Assembly (NCBI RefSeq): GCF_013283665.1
Contig: NZ_JABEKU010000002.1
Span: forward strand, 1,238,863 to 1,302,862
DNA length: 64,000 nucleotides
Direction of reading: 5' to 3'
Source of the DNA: Ensifer sesbaniae
Lineage (GTDB): Bacteria > Pseudomonadota > Alphaproteobacteria > Rhizobiales > Rhizobiaceae
Numbering within the stretch: position 1 is the stretch's first letter; each line of letters opens with the position of its first letter. The notes beneath the pieces are model-generated. The model worked only from the letters and a program-made list of their open reading frames with translations. It searched no databases and was not told the DNA's origin. Of this stretch, positions 42,849 through 51,600 are shown piece after piece. The position numbers were made by a program, and so were the translations under genes.

Positions 42849-43456
42849 CTAGGCACCTGTTTTGGAGTGAGGATCAGAAACCGACTTTGACTCGGGGGAG
42901 CCTCGGAACCGCAGGAAAATCGACAGGACGACGAGAACTGCTGTCGACAGGAATTCCGATTGCCAGTTCTGAAAAGACTCAAACCACAGCTTGGCACTGA
43001 AGAGGTGTTCGCCAATCGTGGGTGCTTGTTGGCCATGCAGCATTGCCTCGACGGCCTGCGCAGACGCGCTCTCACGCAGGTGCATTGGAAAGCTCAGCAT
43101 GAAGAGCAGGAACAGTATCCAACCGAGTGAATAGGAATAAAGTGACCTTGCCATCCCGCCCGTCCTTACGGGCAGAGGTGCTGCGGGATCGTCTTGGTCG
43201 AGACCAGAGTCTTCTTCCTGGGAAGGTTGGTCGGGGTCATTTGATTCCGCCGAGCCGCGCTGGACTCCCAGTTCTCAAACAAGGCGGATAGGAAGTGACC
43301 GCTTAGAAGGTATGGAGCAAGCGTTACAGTTTGCCCGCCATGTTCCGCCAGTTCGTCGTTGTAGACACGAAGACCCGTAAAGAGCATACCTGTCAGCGTG
43401 CCGAGCGTCGCCAGCAGCAAAACGATCGTCAGGCTGTTGTCGCGCAGTACTTTCAT
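42849..43456 (-). pseudogene. DUF6766-like membrane protein with internal deletion
   Basis: The ATG 43456 follows GGAGG and gives LRDNSLTIVLLLATLGTLTG, LRVYNDELAEHGGQ and SGHFLSALFENWES. A deletion of about 50 bp after this point shifts the frame; the rest (GSAESNDPDQPS, then ARSLYSYSLGWILFLLFML, KLWFESFQNWQSEFLSTAVL) is found in another frame to 42849. Intact homologues are about 220 residues with four membrane helices. Both halves lie tail to head in the right order, so this is one broken gene, not two. Confidence 0.75.
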
Positions 43457-43459
43457 TAG

Positions 43460-43774
43460 GACCTCCACAATGGCACACAGCTGGGACGAGAATCCATGCC
43501 CCGGAAATCACACCTTGTCGGCTTCCTATTCAGTGTCACTTCGTCTTCAAGGCTCGATATCAAACAGCGCGGCTACACGTGCAGTTTCTCGAATCTCGAG
43601 CGGCTTCTCGCAAGCTGGTGCCGCGCCGGTGACAGTCGCGGGATTCCGGTAATCATCGGATGTCCTTTGGACGGAAGGTATTTTCTCCGCGTTAAAGTTA
43701 GACAGGAACCCGCCGATATTATTCCGTGGTTTTGCTAGCCGCGAGGGCTCACGCGCTGGCGCGGCTAATCAAGC
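43460..43774. other. No recognisable gene
   Basis: Open frames here are short and antisense to one another; nothing was identified. Confidence 0.3.
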
Positions 43775-44002
43775 CTACCCTTGCGGAGCAAAGCGCGTTC
43801 TGATGCCAGCCTCAGCAAAGCGGGTGAGTTGATTCTGGGTTGCGTCCTCCGTGTAAAGAATTTGAAACGTGCGGCCGCTGGCCGTGAGCTTTTCAGCCTC
43901 TTTGAAAGCCTCTTCAAAGCTGACGGGAATTGCATCGGCAGGGTTAGCGGGATCGTCCTGTACCAGCACGTAAAATGTGGCGTTTAGGATATCTGTTGTC
44001 AT
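43775..44002 (-). CDS. Small conserved-looking hypothetical protein
   Basis: This encodes 75 residues (MTTDILNATFYVLVQDDPAN, VSFEEAFKEAEKLTASGRTF, then TRFAEAGIRTRFAPQG). AAAGGAGAAAGCCG precedes the ATG; the frame to 44251 is an artefact. It has an alpha/beta look with no metal or catalytic motif. A weak stress-type promoter (GGAAC-N16-TATT, so GGAAC-N18-TT) is 23-47 bp upstream. No function is assigned. Confidence 0.6.
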   Translation of the reverse strand: MTTDILNATFYVLVQDDPANPADAIPVSFEEAFKEAEKLTASGRTFQILYTEDATQNQLTRFAEAGIRTRFAPQG

Positions 44003-44024
44003 CGGCTTTCTCCTTTCGCGCAAC

Positions 44025-44049
44025 AATAGCTGGCGAGCACGATGGTTCC
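44025..44049 (-). promoter_or_regulatory. Weak EcfG-type promoter candidate
   Basis: GGAAC (44045-44049), then 18 bp, then TT on the reverse strand; the -10 reads TATT and lacks the usual (C/G)GTT. Confidence 0.3.
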
Positions 44050-44409
44050 GGATCACGCAGAATTTGGCTGTCGCTGCATCACCGCCGCTGGGGAAGTGGC
44101 CAGTGCGCCAGATCGGCTCATATTTCGCGATTGCTGCGGAGTCGCTGGGGCCGGCGGCTGCAAGACAAGTCACGCTTTCGCCTAATATAGGAGGGCAGTG
44201 TACGCCGATGCTGTGGCGCTCTCCTATCGTGCGCAAGCCTCTCAATCGCACGTCAAGGCCTACTTCTTCAGTCTCCGGACGCGTACGAGCAATTCATCCG
44301 TGACCTTATCGCCCTGCCGCAAAGGGCGCAACTTCGCCGAAAGGTCCGGCAGCCGCATGAGCCGCAGCTGTGTGTGGCACCGGCAACTTCGGCGAGAAGT
44401 AGTGGGCGC

Positions 44410-44904
44410 TCAAGCCGCCTTTGCCTTCGGATTTGCGGCGGCCACGGCAAGCTTCGTTAATGCCTTGTCGGTCGCTCCCTCTTCCTGCAGCGTGGCATCG
44501 AGCAGAGAAACCGCTTCTTTCAGCCCGAGCTGGGTAGCCCAAGTTTTCAAGGTGCCATACTGCGCTATCTCGTAATGTTCGACCGCTTGCGCTGCGGAGA
44601 TCAGCCCTGCATCCAGGGCAGGTGAGCCCTTGTACTCTTCAGCGATCTCCTCCCCTTCGGTGATGATACCGTGAATGGCTTCACATGTTTTTCCTTGGGC
44701 ACGTTTGCCGATGATATCAAAGACTTGCTGTAGTCGCTCTACGTGCGTCTCGGTCTGTTCCTTATGCTTCTCGAAAGCAGCCTTGCAGTCAGCACCTTGA
44801 GCTGCCCTCGCCATCTTTGGCAATGCCTTCAAGATCTGGCGTTCGGCATAATAGATGTCCCTGAGGTGGTCGTAGAACAGCATCTCGAGGTTTTTCTCTG
44901 CCAT
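44410..44904 (-). CDS. DUF892 (YciE/YciF-type) ferritin-like protein
   Basis: This encodes 163 residues: MAEKNLEMLFYDHLRDIYYA then ERQILKALPKMARAAQ, EKHKEQTETHVERLQQVFD, GKTCEAIHGIITEGEEIAEE and AAQAVEHYEIAQYGTLKTWA. The repeated E..., E..H and H.E helices form the four-helix ferritin-like bundle that can bind two metal ions. AGGAGGACC precedes the ATG and a stress promoter lies about 35 bp upstream. A second, broken copy lies at 55295-55510. Confidence 0.88.
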   Translation of the reverse strand: MAEKNLEMLFYDHLRDIYYAERQILKALPKMARAAQGADCKAAFEKHKEQTETHVERLQQVFDIIGKRAQGKTCEAIHGIITEGEEIAEEYKGSPALDAGLISAAQAVEHYEIAQYGTLKTWATQLGLKEAVSLLDATLQEEGATDKALTKLAVAAANPKAKAA

Positions 44905-44938
44905 CGTTAGGTCCTCCTGATCGTCGTGAAGACCACAT

Positions 44939-44963
44939 AACCCCGTCATGAAAAATCAGTTCC
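44939..44963 (-). promoter_or_regulatory. EcfG/RpoE2-type promoter for the DUF892 gene
   Basis: GGAAC (44959-44963), 16 bp, GGTT (44939-44942), reverse strand, 35 bp before the start. Confidence 0.65.
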
Positions 44964-45395
44964 GGGCTAACAATGAGCACTCGTGTGCGCACGGTGCGGC
45001 CGGGCGATTCCGTCGCCTCCGGGACAGCAGCGCAGCGGTCGGTGCCACTGCCAGTCCAACCGCACGAACTTCCGGAAGTCTCCGCGCTGCGCGGTAGGGT
45101 CGTCCCGCTCCATTCCTTCCACTTGGGCATTGGTTGCTTCTTTCGTTTTTCCCTCGGTTTCGCGAAACCGTCGAGAGAGCACTCAGTTCCGCAGCTCGGA
45201 GGTCGCCGCCACAATCGCGCGGTCAGTTCCGCCGGCGCGGTATGCACCCGAATGTGGGGTGGTTTTGAGCCGCTGATCGATGGCGTCGAGGCGCGCCGGC
45301 CCTCTGTTTTGCTGCGACTCGGCCAACCGGTGAAAGGCGCATTGGTCATGTTGGCCGACCCGATGCGCTGCAACAGAAACTGCTGGGCCCACACC
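44964..45395. other. Gap with a stress promoter but no clear gene
   Basis: Leftward frames below the promoter at 45166-45190 give TAQRGDFRKFVRLDWQWHRP (to 44967) or MPKWKEWSG... from 45130; neither is convincing alone, and a frameshift between them is possible. I leave this as a possible broken small gene. Confidence 0.3.
45166..45190 (-). promoter_or_regulatory. EcfG/RpoE2-type promoter without clear gene
   Basis: GGAAC (45186-45190), 16 bp, GGTT (45166-45169), reverse strand, 36 bp before a possible ATG at 45130. Confidence 0.5.
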
Positions 45396-45399
45396 AAGA

Positions 45400-45419
45400 A
45401 ACCCCGCCGAAGCGGGGTT
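45400..45419 (-). terminator. Intrinsic terminator of the csbD-like gene
   Basis: AACCCCGC-CGAA-GCGGGGTT is a perfect 8-bp stem with a tetraloop. On the leftward strand it is followed by TTCTTGG. It starts 25 bp beyond the csbD-like stop. Confidence 0.65.
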
Positions 45420-45443
45420 CCTTTGAGTAGGCGACGCCGGAAT

Positions 45444-45653
45444 TTACCAATTCCAGGTCTGGCGCTCGTACCAATCATCGATGTCGCGCCGAATGCGGTC
45501 CTTCTCGATGCCATAGCGCTCCTGAATCTTGCCTTCGAGCTGTTCGCGATTGCCGGCGATTTGGTCGAGGTCGTCGTCGGTAAGCAGACCCCACTGCTCC
45601 TTGATTTTGCCTTTGACCTGCTTCCAGTTTCCTTCGACGCGGTTCCAGTCCAT
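45444..45653 (-). CDS. CsbD-family stress protein
   Basis: This encodes 69 residues: MDWNRVEGNWKQVKGKIKEQ, WGLLTDDDLDQIAGNREQLE and GKIQERYGIEKDRIRRDID, the full CsbD pattern (W.Q.KGK.KE.WG.LTDDDL..I.G....L.G..Q..YG). GGAGGATACTCG precedes the ATG. CsbD proteins are small, abundant, general-stress-induced and of unknown function. No GGAAC promoter could be seen directly upstream, unlike most neighbours. Confidence 0.88.
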   Translation of the reverse strand: MDWNRVEGNWKQVKGKIKEQWGLLTDDDLDQIAGNREQLEGKIQERYGIEKDRIRRDIDDWYERQTWNW

Positions 45654-45774
45654 CGAGTATCCTCCTGCGTTCACACACCGTGAAGCTCAAACTCTCGACG
45701 ACGGATTTGGTTCGGCCATTCGCGCGCCACCGGCGCCTATACGCGGGCCAGGACCTCAGTTCGATATGCCGATC

Positions 45775-46190
45775 AGTATTTTTCGAGGGCATTCGGAAGA
45801 CGCTTGCCGACGTCGCCGCAAACATTTACCTGATCGATGCCACAAGGCGGCTCAGCGTCGCCGCTCTCGACGAGGGCACCGGTCGTCAGTGATTTCGGCC
45901 GTCATGAAGCTCCATGCAACTGAGCGGATGCGCGATTGCGTTGCAATGGCGATGGACATCCACCGCGGCAAGGCGATCATCAACAGGAATTACCTCCAGC
46001 TCAGATGGGCCCGATCGGCATCACGGTCGAGGGTGCGATTATCCTCACGCGCAATCTGATGATCTTCGGGAAGGGCGCGGTGCGCTCGCATCCACATGCT
46101 GAAGGAATATTGGCGCTGTCGGATGAGGAGGTGGCGAAAGGTCTGGACGCGTTCGATAAGATGGTCTGGCGGCATTTCATGCATTGGCCG
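45775..46190 (+). pseudogene. fadE: fadE-like acyl-CoA dehydrogenase fragment
   Basis: Three forward-frame pieces in the right order match the C-terminal half of FadE: EGIRKTLADVAANIYLIDAT then RRLSVAA; VISAVMKLHATERMRDCVAM then AMDIHRGKAI; and GITVEGAIILTRNLMIFGKG then AVRSHPHAEGILAL. The catalytic-loop and N-terminal halves are missing, and at least two frameshifts are present. Confidence 0.75.
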
Positions 46191-46315
46191 CGCTTTGGGG
46201 AGCCGTCGTGCGCGGCTGGTCGGGCGGGCTCGTCGGGCCGCTCCAGGCACAGTGGCAAGGTTGGCTACTGGAGACAGCTCTCGCGGCACGCTCCATGCGC
46301 AGCCTAGTCCGAAGG

Positions 46316-46340
46316 GGAACATTTCCGGAAGCGAGAGGTT
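46316..46340 (+). promoter_or_regulatory. EcfG/RpoE2-type promoter for the secreted protein
   Basis: GGAAC (46316-46320), 16 bp, GGTT (46337-46340); the ATG is at 46396. Confidence 0.65.
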
Positions 46341-46395
46341 CGTTGGATTGGCCAAGCGCAAGAGACCGCTTGGAAACAACAAATGGAGTTTAGAC

Positions 46396-46713
46396 ATGAA
46401 ACTCGTATCCGCTGTCTTAGCGGCAGCTCTTTTCTCGGCGGCCAGCCTGACTGCCTCCGCGCAGATCGGAACGAGCGCCACCGGGGACCAGCTTTCGATG
46501 AATACGGAAAAATGCAAGCCGGGTAGCCCCAATTGCAAGGTGGAGCAACAGGAGAACAAGTCGTATTCCGACGAGACCACTGGCAGTGTGAAGAGCAATG
46601 ACAACAGCGCCGCCGGGGAAGCGCAGGACGAGGTCCCGAACAAAGATTGCCCGCCCGGTCTCACCAAGAAAGACGCCAACCCCAGTGAAGGACGGGATAT
46701 AACGGGCTGCTAA
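46396..46713 (+). CDS. Secreted hypothetical protein
   Basis: This encodes 105 residues: Sec signal MKLVSAVLAAALFSAASLTA with cleavage near ASAQ, then a polar mature part with two Cys pairs (KCKPGSPNC and DCPPGLTKK ... GC), rich in Asn, Ser and Asp. It is likely periplasmic and disulfide-bonded. A hairpin (GCCCC/GGGGC, 46730-46749) follows. No known family. Confidence 0.65.
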   Translation: MKLVSAVLAAALFSAASLTASAQIGTSATGDQLSMNTEKCKPGSPNCKVEQQENKSYSDETTGSVKSNDNSAAGEAQDEVPNKDCPPGLTKKDANPSEGRDITGC

Positions 46714-46887
46714 GGAGCTCAATGAAAACGCCCCGCTCACCGATGGGGCAAGGTGCGTATCCAGTTGGCTCCTAAGATGCGGGAAAGATGTAGCGCCCGA
46801 TGGAGCTACACCATGAATCTAATGAGTTAAGCTGGCTAAGGTCTGTTCCCGCTTTGTTACCCGCCGCGCGACATCACGTTTACGAGC

Positions 46888-46913
46888 GGAACAAACCCTT
46901 TTGCATCGACGTT
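46888..46913 (+). promoter_or_regulatory. EcfG/RpoE2-type promoter for ku-ligD
   Basis: GGAAC (46888-46892), 17 bp, CGTT (46910-46913); the ku start is 64 bp downstream. Confidence 0.65.
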
Positions 46914-46976
46914 CCCGATCATCGAGGATGTTGCGCGCGCTATACCGCGCATTTTTTGCGAGAGTGAGGCCGCATT

Positions 46977-47843
46977 GTGGCGCCGAGAGCTAATTGGAAG
47001 GGCTACCTGAAAGTCGCAGAAGTGAGCTGTCCGGTGGCGCTTTACACAGCAGCATCGACCTCGGGACGAATTGCCTTCCATACCATCAACCGTGCGACCG
47101 GCCATCGCGTTTACCGACAATTCGTCGACAGTGAAACGGGAAAGCCGGTCGAAAAGGATGATCAGGTCAAGGGGTATGAGGTCGGATCTGGCGATTACGT
47201 CGTGCTTGAGCCCGACGAGATCGCCGCGGCCGTCCCGGAAAGCGACAAGACCTTGTCAGTCTCCGCTTTCATCGCCTGCGGTGATATCGATGACGTTTAC
47301 TTCGACAAGCCCTACTATCTCGCTCCCACCAAGAGTCACGCAGAAGACGCCTTCACTCTGGTTCGCGAAGGCATGCGAAAGAAGAAAGTCGCCGCCATTG
47401 CTCGAGCTGTGTTGTTTCGGCGTGTGCGCACGCTTCTGATCCGCGCGTACGAGGACGGGCTAATCGCGACGACATTGAACTTCGATTACGAGGTTCGCTC
47501 GGCCGAAGACGCGTTCGATGAAGTGCCGCACCTGAAGATCGAGGGGGAGATGCTGGAGCTTGCCGAGCACATCATCAAGACGAAGCGAGGCAAGTTCGAT
47601 CCGGCAAAGTTCTACGATCGTTACGAGGAGGCGCTTGCCGAGCTGGTCAAGGCGAAACTCGAGGGCAAGAAGATCGAGCCGCGCCAGGAGCCGAAGCGCG
47701 AAAAGGTCGTGGATCTGATGGAGGCATTGCGGCAGAGCGCCGGCGTCCAGGCCAAGAAAGCCAAGGCGGCCACCCAAACCAAGAAGAAAGCGGGCCGCGC
47801 GGCGAAGCCGAAGGAAGCTTCATCGCGGCGCAAGGCGAGCTGA
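46977..47843 (+). CDS. ku: Ku-family DNA end-binding protein (NHEJ)
   Basis: This encodes 288 residues from GTG 46977 (GAGGCC upstream). The bacterial Ku core runs from [20 protein letters not shown] through [30 protein letters not shown] to [20 protein letters not shown], with a Lys-rich C-terminal tail ([20 protein letters not shown]) that usually binds DNA and helps recruit LigD. The ring-shaped homodimer threads onto broken ends. The gene is 3 bp upstream of ligD, so the two are one operon under a stress promoter. Confidence 0.93.
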   Translation: MAPRANWKGYLKVAEVSCPVALYTAASTSGRIAFHTINRATGHRVYRQFVDSETGKPVEKDDQVKGYEVGSGDYVVLEPDEIAAAVPESDKTLSVSAFIACGDIDDVYFDKPYYLAPTKSHAEDAFTLVREGMRKKKVAAIARAVLFRRVRTLLIRAYEDGLIATTLNFDYEVRSAEDAFDEVPHLKIEGEMLELAEHIIKTKRGKFDPAKFYDRYEEALAELVKAKLEGKKIEPRQEPKREKVVDLMEALRQSAGVQAKKAKAATQTKKKAGRAAKPKEASSRRKAS

Positions 47844-47846
47844 GCC

Positions 47847-50399
47847 ATGGCTCTCGAGGTCTATCGACAGAAGCGCAATTTCGGGACGACTCCTGAACCG
47901 AAGGGCCGCAAGGCGCGCCGCTCGGGCAACAGCTTCGTTGTCCAGAAGCACGACGCCACACGCCTCCACTACGACTTCCGGCTGGAGATGGACGGGGTTC
48001 TGAAAAGCTGGGCGGTCACCAAGGGTCCGAGCCTCGTTCCCGGTGAGAAACGCCTGGCCGTTCACGTCGAGGACCATCCTCTCGAATATGGAGATTTCGA
48101 GGGTACGATCCCGAAGGGTGAATATGGCGGCGGAACCGTGATCCTTTGGGATCGCGGCACCTGGTCGCCGATCGGCGATGCGCATCGAGGTTACTCCAAG
48201 GGGCATCTTGACTTCGAACTTAACGGCGAAAAGCTTGGCGGGCGATGGCATTTGGTTCGGATGGCCGGGAAGCCGCGCGAGAAACGGGAAAACTGGCTGC
48301 TGATCAAGGGGGACGACGAGGCGGCGCGCTCAGAGCATGATCCCGACATTCTCGAGGAGCGACCGGAGTCGGTTCTGACCGGTCGCGAAATCAAGGATCT
48401 GGCCGGCGAAGAGCCGGGCTGGTCATCGAAGACCGGCAGGATACGTAAGAAGGCCCGCGCCACGACAAAGACCGCGTCGCGAGAAGAGGAGCGCCAAGCC
48501 GCTGCCAACCTTCCCGATCCCGCCAGGATCAAGGGTGCCAAGCCCGCCCCGTTGCCGGATTTCGTCGAGCCCGCATTGGCCACGCTTGTCTCATCCGCTC
48601 CGGCCGGTGAACGCTGGCTCCACGAAATCAAGTTCGATGGCTACAGGCTGCAGGCGCGGATCGAAGCCGGCCGCGTCAGGCTTCTCACCCGCGGCGGGCT
48701 CGACTGGACGAAGAAATTCGGAAAGGCGCTGGTCTCGGCATTACAGGCATTGCCAGTCGCAAAGGTGCTGTTCGACGGTGAGGTTGTCGTCGAAACCGGT
48801 TCCGGCGCGTCAGACTTCTCAGCCTTGCAAGCGGACTTGAGCGAAGGCCGCAGCGATCGCTTTCGGTTTTACGTGTTCGACCTGCTTCATCTCGATGGTT
48901 ACGATCTGCGTACCCTGCCCCTGTTCAAACGCAAAGAGCTGCTTGGCCAGATGATCGGCGAAAGCGACGGGATCATCCGTTTCAGCAGTCATTTCGAGGA
49001 GGAAGGCAAGCTGGTGCTGCGTCACGCCTGCAGACTGAGCCTTGAAGGTGTCGTCTCGAAGCTGCGCGACGCGCCTTATCGAACGGGCCGGAACAAAAGC
49101 TGGGTGAAATCCAAGTGCTCGGCACGCCAGGAGTTCGTGGTGGCCGGCTACGTGCCCTCGACAATATCGCGAAAGGCGATCGGCTCGCTGGTGCTCGGTG
49201 TCTACGATGGCGGCAAGCTTTATCATGTCGGCCGTGTTGGCACGGGGTTCACTGCGGCGTTTGCCGAGGACCTATTCAAAAGGCTTGAGCGATTGAGGAC
49301 GACGGAAAGCCCGTTTGGAGCGCGGCTTAGCGCGGACGACGCGCGCCAAGTCCGGTATGTAAGGCCCGAGATCGTCGCCGAGATCGAGTTCAGGGCCTGG
49401 ACCGCCGACGGACATCTGCGCCACGCGTCATTCAGGGGTGTGCGAGAAGACAAGCTTGCCCGTGACATCGTGCGGGAGGCGACCAAGTTTGGGACTGCTC
49501 AGCCCAAACTTCAGCGCCGAACCGTCACGCTCACGCATCCGGACCGGCTCTACTGGCCGGATGAGGGGGTGACGAAAGAGGGTCTCGCCGATTACTATGC
49601 CGAGATCTGGCGCTTCATTGCGCCGCACATCGTCGGGCGACCCCTGGCGTTGGTCCGATGTCCGACCGGAATTGCCGGCGAGCAGTTTTTCCAAAAACAT
49701 GCTTGGAAGGGCCTGAACGCCAACATCGTGCTAGTCAATGATCCGAAGGAGCCATCCGACGAACAGCTCTTAAGCATTCGAGACCTCGATGGTCTGACCG
49801 CGCTCGTCCAGTCGGCCGTTCTCGAAATCCACCCTTGGGGTTCGACGGTGGCCGACTGGGAAAGGCCGGACACAATCATCATGGACCTTGATCCTGGCGA
49901 AGACGTGCCATTCGAAGCCGTTATCGAGGCCGCTTTCGAGACGGCAGACCGGCTCAAGGCGGCCGGTCTTGTGCCCTTCGTCAAGACATCCGGCGGCAAG
50001 GGGCTTCACGTGGTTGCCCCGCTTAAGCTAAAGGCAGAATGGCCCTTGATCAAAGCCTTCACCAAGTCGATTGCCGACGCGATGGCCTCCGACGCCCCCG
50101 ATCGCTTCGTGTCGACGATCACCAAATCGAAGCGCCGCGGCAAAATCCTGGTCGACTATCTCAGAAATCAACGCGGAGCGACCGCCGTTGCAGCCTATTC
50201 GACGAGAGCGCGACCGGGGGCTGCCGTATCGATGCCGCTCTCCTGGGATGAACTGACACCCGGCATCGGACCGGCCTACTTCACGGTGGAGAACACACCG
50301 GCGCGGCTTGCATCGTTGAGCACCGACCCGTGGGGGGATTTTCGCGCGGCTGCCGTTCAACTGACGCAGCCGAAGATCAGACGAAGAAAAGCTACCTGA
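47847..50399 (+). CDS. ligD: LigD: ATP-dependent DNA ligase with PE and polymerase
   Basis: This encodes 850 residues with domain order PE-ligase-POL. The phosphoesterase spans about 20-160 (KHDATRLHYDFRLEMDGVLK, VEDHPLEYGDFEGTIPKGEY). The ligase spans about 235-540, with catalytic Lys262 in HEIKFDGYRLQARIE, and NKSWVKSKC as a late motif. The AEP-type polymerase spans about 555-845 (DRLYWPDEGVTKEGLADYY, metal-binding MDLDPGED, FVKTSGGKGLHVV). All three activities appear intact. The enzyme seals and edits ends held by Ku. Confidence 0.94.
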   Translation: MALEVYRQKRNFGTTPEPKGRKARRSGNSFVVQKHDATRLHYDFRLEMDGVLKSWAVTKGPSLVPGEKRLAVHVEDHPLEYGDFEGTIPKGEYGGGTVILWDRGTWSPIGDAHRGYSKGHLDFELNGEKLGGRWHLVRMAGKPREKRENWLLIKGDDEAARSEHDPDILEERPESVLTGREIKDLAGEEPGWSSKTGRIRKKARATTKTASREEERQAAANLPDPARIKGAKPAPLPDFVEPALATLVSSAPAGERWLHEIKFDGYRLQARIEAGRVRLLTRGGLDWTKKFGKALVSALQALPVAKVLFDGEVVVETGSGASDFSALQADLSEGRSDRFRFYVFDLLHLDGYDLRTLPLFKRKELLGQMIGESDGIIRFSSHFEEEGKLVLRHACRLSLEGVVSKLRDAPYRTGRNKSWVKSKCSARQEFVVAGYVPSTISRKAIGSLVLGVYDGGKLYHVGRVGTGFTAAFAEDLFKRLERLRTTESPFGARLSADDARQVRYVRPEIVAEIEFRAWTADGHLRHASFRGVREDKLARDIVREATKFGTAQPKLQRRTVTLTHPDRLYWPDEGVTKEGLADYYAEIWRFIAPHIVGRPLALVRCPTGIAGEQFFQKHAWKGLNANIVLVNDPKEPSDEQLLSIRDLDGLTALVQSAVLEIHPWGSTVADWERPDTIIMDLDPGEDVPFEAVIEAAFETADRLKAAGLVPFVKTSGGKGLHVVAPLKLKAEWPLIKAFTKSIADAMASDAPDRFVSTITKSKRRGKILVDYLRNQRGATAVAAYSTRARPGAAVSMPLSWDELTPGIGPAYFTVENTPARLASLSTDPWGDFRAAAVQLTQPKIRRRKAT

Positions 50400-50423
50400 C
50401 CGCGGGACGCGGGTAAGCGATCG

Positions 50424-50648
50424 GTGAAGCAAATGCCGTCGCATCTGATAAAGAAAACAGACTACGATCCCGAGACGCGGACGCTCTCAGTTTGGCTTCT
50501 GACCAACGACAAGCGGTACGATTACGAGGATGTACCTGTCGAGATCTATGCCGCGTTCAGAAGGGCCTTCTCGAAGGGCCGCTTCTTCAACGCGCGTATC
50601 CGCGACCGCTTCAAGTATCGAGTCTCGGAGCCCGACGGATCTCCGTGA
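50424..50648 (+). CDS. KTSC-domain small protein
   Basis: This encodes 74 residues from GTG 50424 (ATG at 50433 possible). The segment DYDPETRTLSVWLLTNDKRY, YEDVPVEIYAAFRRAFSKG and FFNARIRDRFKY fits the KTSC domain, a short beta/alpha module sometimes linked to lysyl-tRNA synthetase-related or NHEJ proteins. It follows ligD by 24 bp and is likely in the same transcript. It is convergent with the second ku gene. Confidence 0.78.
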   Translation: MKQMPSHLIKKTDYDPETRTLSVWLLTNDKRYDYEDVPVEIYAAFRRAFSKGRFFNARIRDRFKYRVSEPDGSP

Positions 50649-50652
50649 TCTC

Positions 50653-51462
50653 CTACTGACCTTTCGTCTTTTTCGTCTTTTCCGAGCTGATGCTCTTGCG
50701 AAGCACGTCCATGATATCGACCACGTTGCTCGGATGGTCCTCTTCTGCCTTTGCCTTTGCCGGCCGTTTGCGGCCCTTCTTCTTGGCGGAGATGATCTCT
50801 AGGAGACGGGCTTGGACGGGATCACTCACCATGTCGGGGTGCCACGGCTTGCTGCGTTCTTCGATTAGCGTCGTCACCAGCCGCATTAGTTCAGGATCGT
50901 TTTCGCCGTCATCGATGTTGCGGAAGAACTCTTCCGGTTGCCTGACCTCGTCGCCATATCGGAGCGTCCAAAGAATAATCCCCTTGCCTCTCGGCTCGAG
51001 CATCACAGCGCGCTCGCGGCGATACAGGACGAGCCTAGAGATCCCGACTGTGCCTGTTGAGGCCATCGCATCGCGGATCACCGAGAAGGCCTCTTCACCG
51101 ACAGGGTCGTCGGGAACGAGATAGTGAGGCTTGTCGTACCAGATCCAACGAATGCTGTCGGCCTCTACGAACATATCGATGTCGATGGTACGTGTGCTTT
51201 CCAGCCCGACGGCCTCGAGCTCGTCGTCCTCCAAAAGCACGAAATCGTCCTCGCCACGTTGGTAGCCTTTGACTTCGTCATCTTCGTTGACAGGTTTTCC
51301 GCTAACCGCATCGACGTACTGGCTGACAACGCGATTGTTGGTCTTCCGGTTAAGCGTGTGAAAACGAACCTTTTCATTCTCAGTGGTCGCTGGCGTCATC
51401 GCCACCGGGCAGGTGACGAGCGACAGTTTCAGGTAGCCTTTCCAGGATGAGCGGGGCGCCAT
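50653..51462 (-). CDS. ku: Second Ku-family protein
   Basis: This encodes 269 residues. The core resembles but differs from the first Ku: WKGYLKLSLVTCPVAMTPAT, FHTLNRKTNNRVVSQYVDAV, KGYQRGEDDFVLLEDDELEA and KPHYLVPDDPVGEEAFSVIR, with a shorter acidic/basic tail ending VVDIMDVLRKSISS. Sinorhizobium genomes carry several ku genes that may form heterodimers. The gene faces the ku-ligD-KTSC operon tail to tail, with 4 bp between stops, and has its own stress promoter. Confidence 0.92.
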   Translation of the reverse strand: MAPRSSWKGYLKLSLVTCPVAMTPATTENEKVRFHTLNRKTNNRVVSQYVDAVSGKPVNEDDEVKGYQRGEDDFVLLEDDELEAVGLESTRTIDIDMFVEADSIRWIWYDKPHYLVPDDPVGEEAFSVIRDAMASTGTVGISRLVLYRRERAVMLEPRGKGIILWTLRYGDEVRQPEEFFRNIDDGENDPELMRLVTTLIEERSKPWHPDMVSDPVQARLLEIISAKKKGRKRPAKAKAEEDHPSNVVDIMDVLRKSISSEKTKKTKGQ

Positions 51463-51502
51463 AATGCGTGCCTCGTTGAACTTGCTAGCTTCGGTCTATC
51501 GA

Positions 51503-51528
51503 AACGGCCCTGATGCCGAGTTAGTTCC
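51503..51528 (-). promoter_or_regulatory. EcfG/RpoE2-type promoter for the second ku
   Basis: GGAAC (51524-51528), 17 bp, CGTT (51503-51506), reverse strand, 41 bp before the start. Confidence 0.65.
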
Positions 51529-51600
51529 TGACGCAGCAGCCGCTCCCTCGCATGTTTCATCAAGTCGAAAACTCGTGTGGAAAGACATCCCAAGAAGACA

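Noticed and set aside
44260-44358. Short reverse ORF of 32 codons (MRLPDLSAKLRPLRQGD...)
   Set aside because: No ribosome site, promoter or recognisable family; kept out of the annotation.
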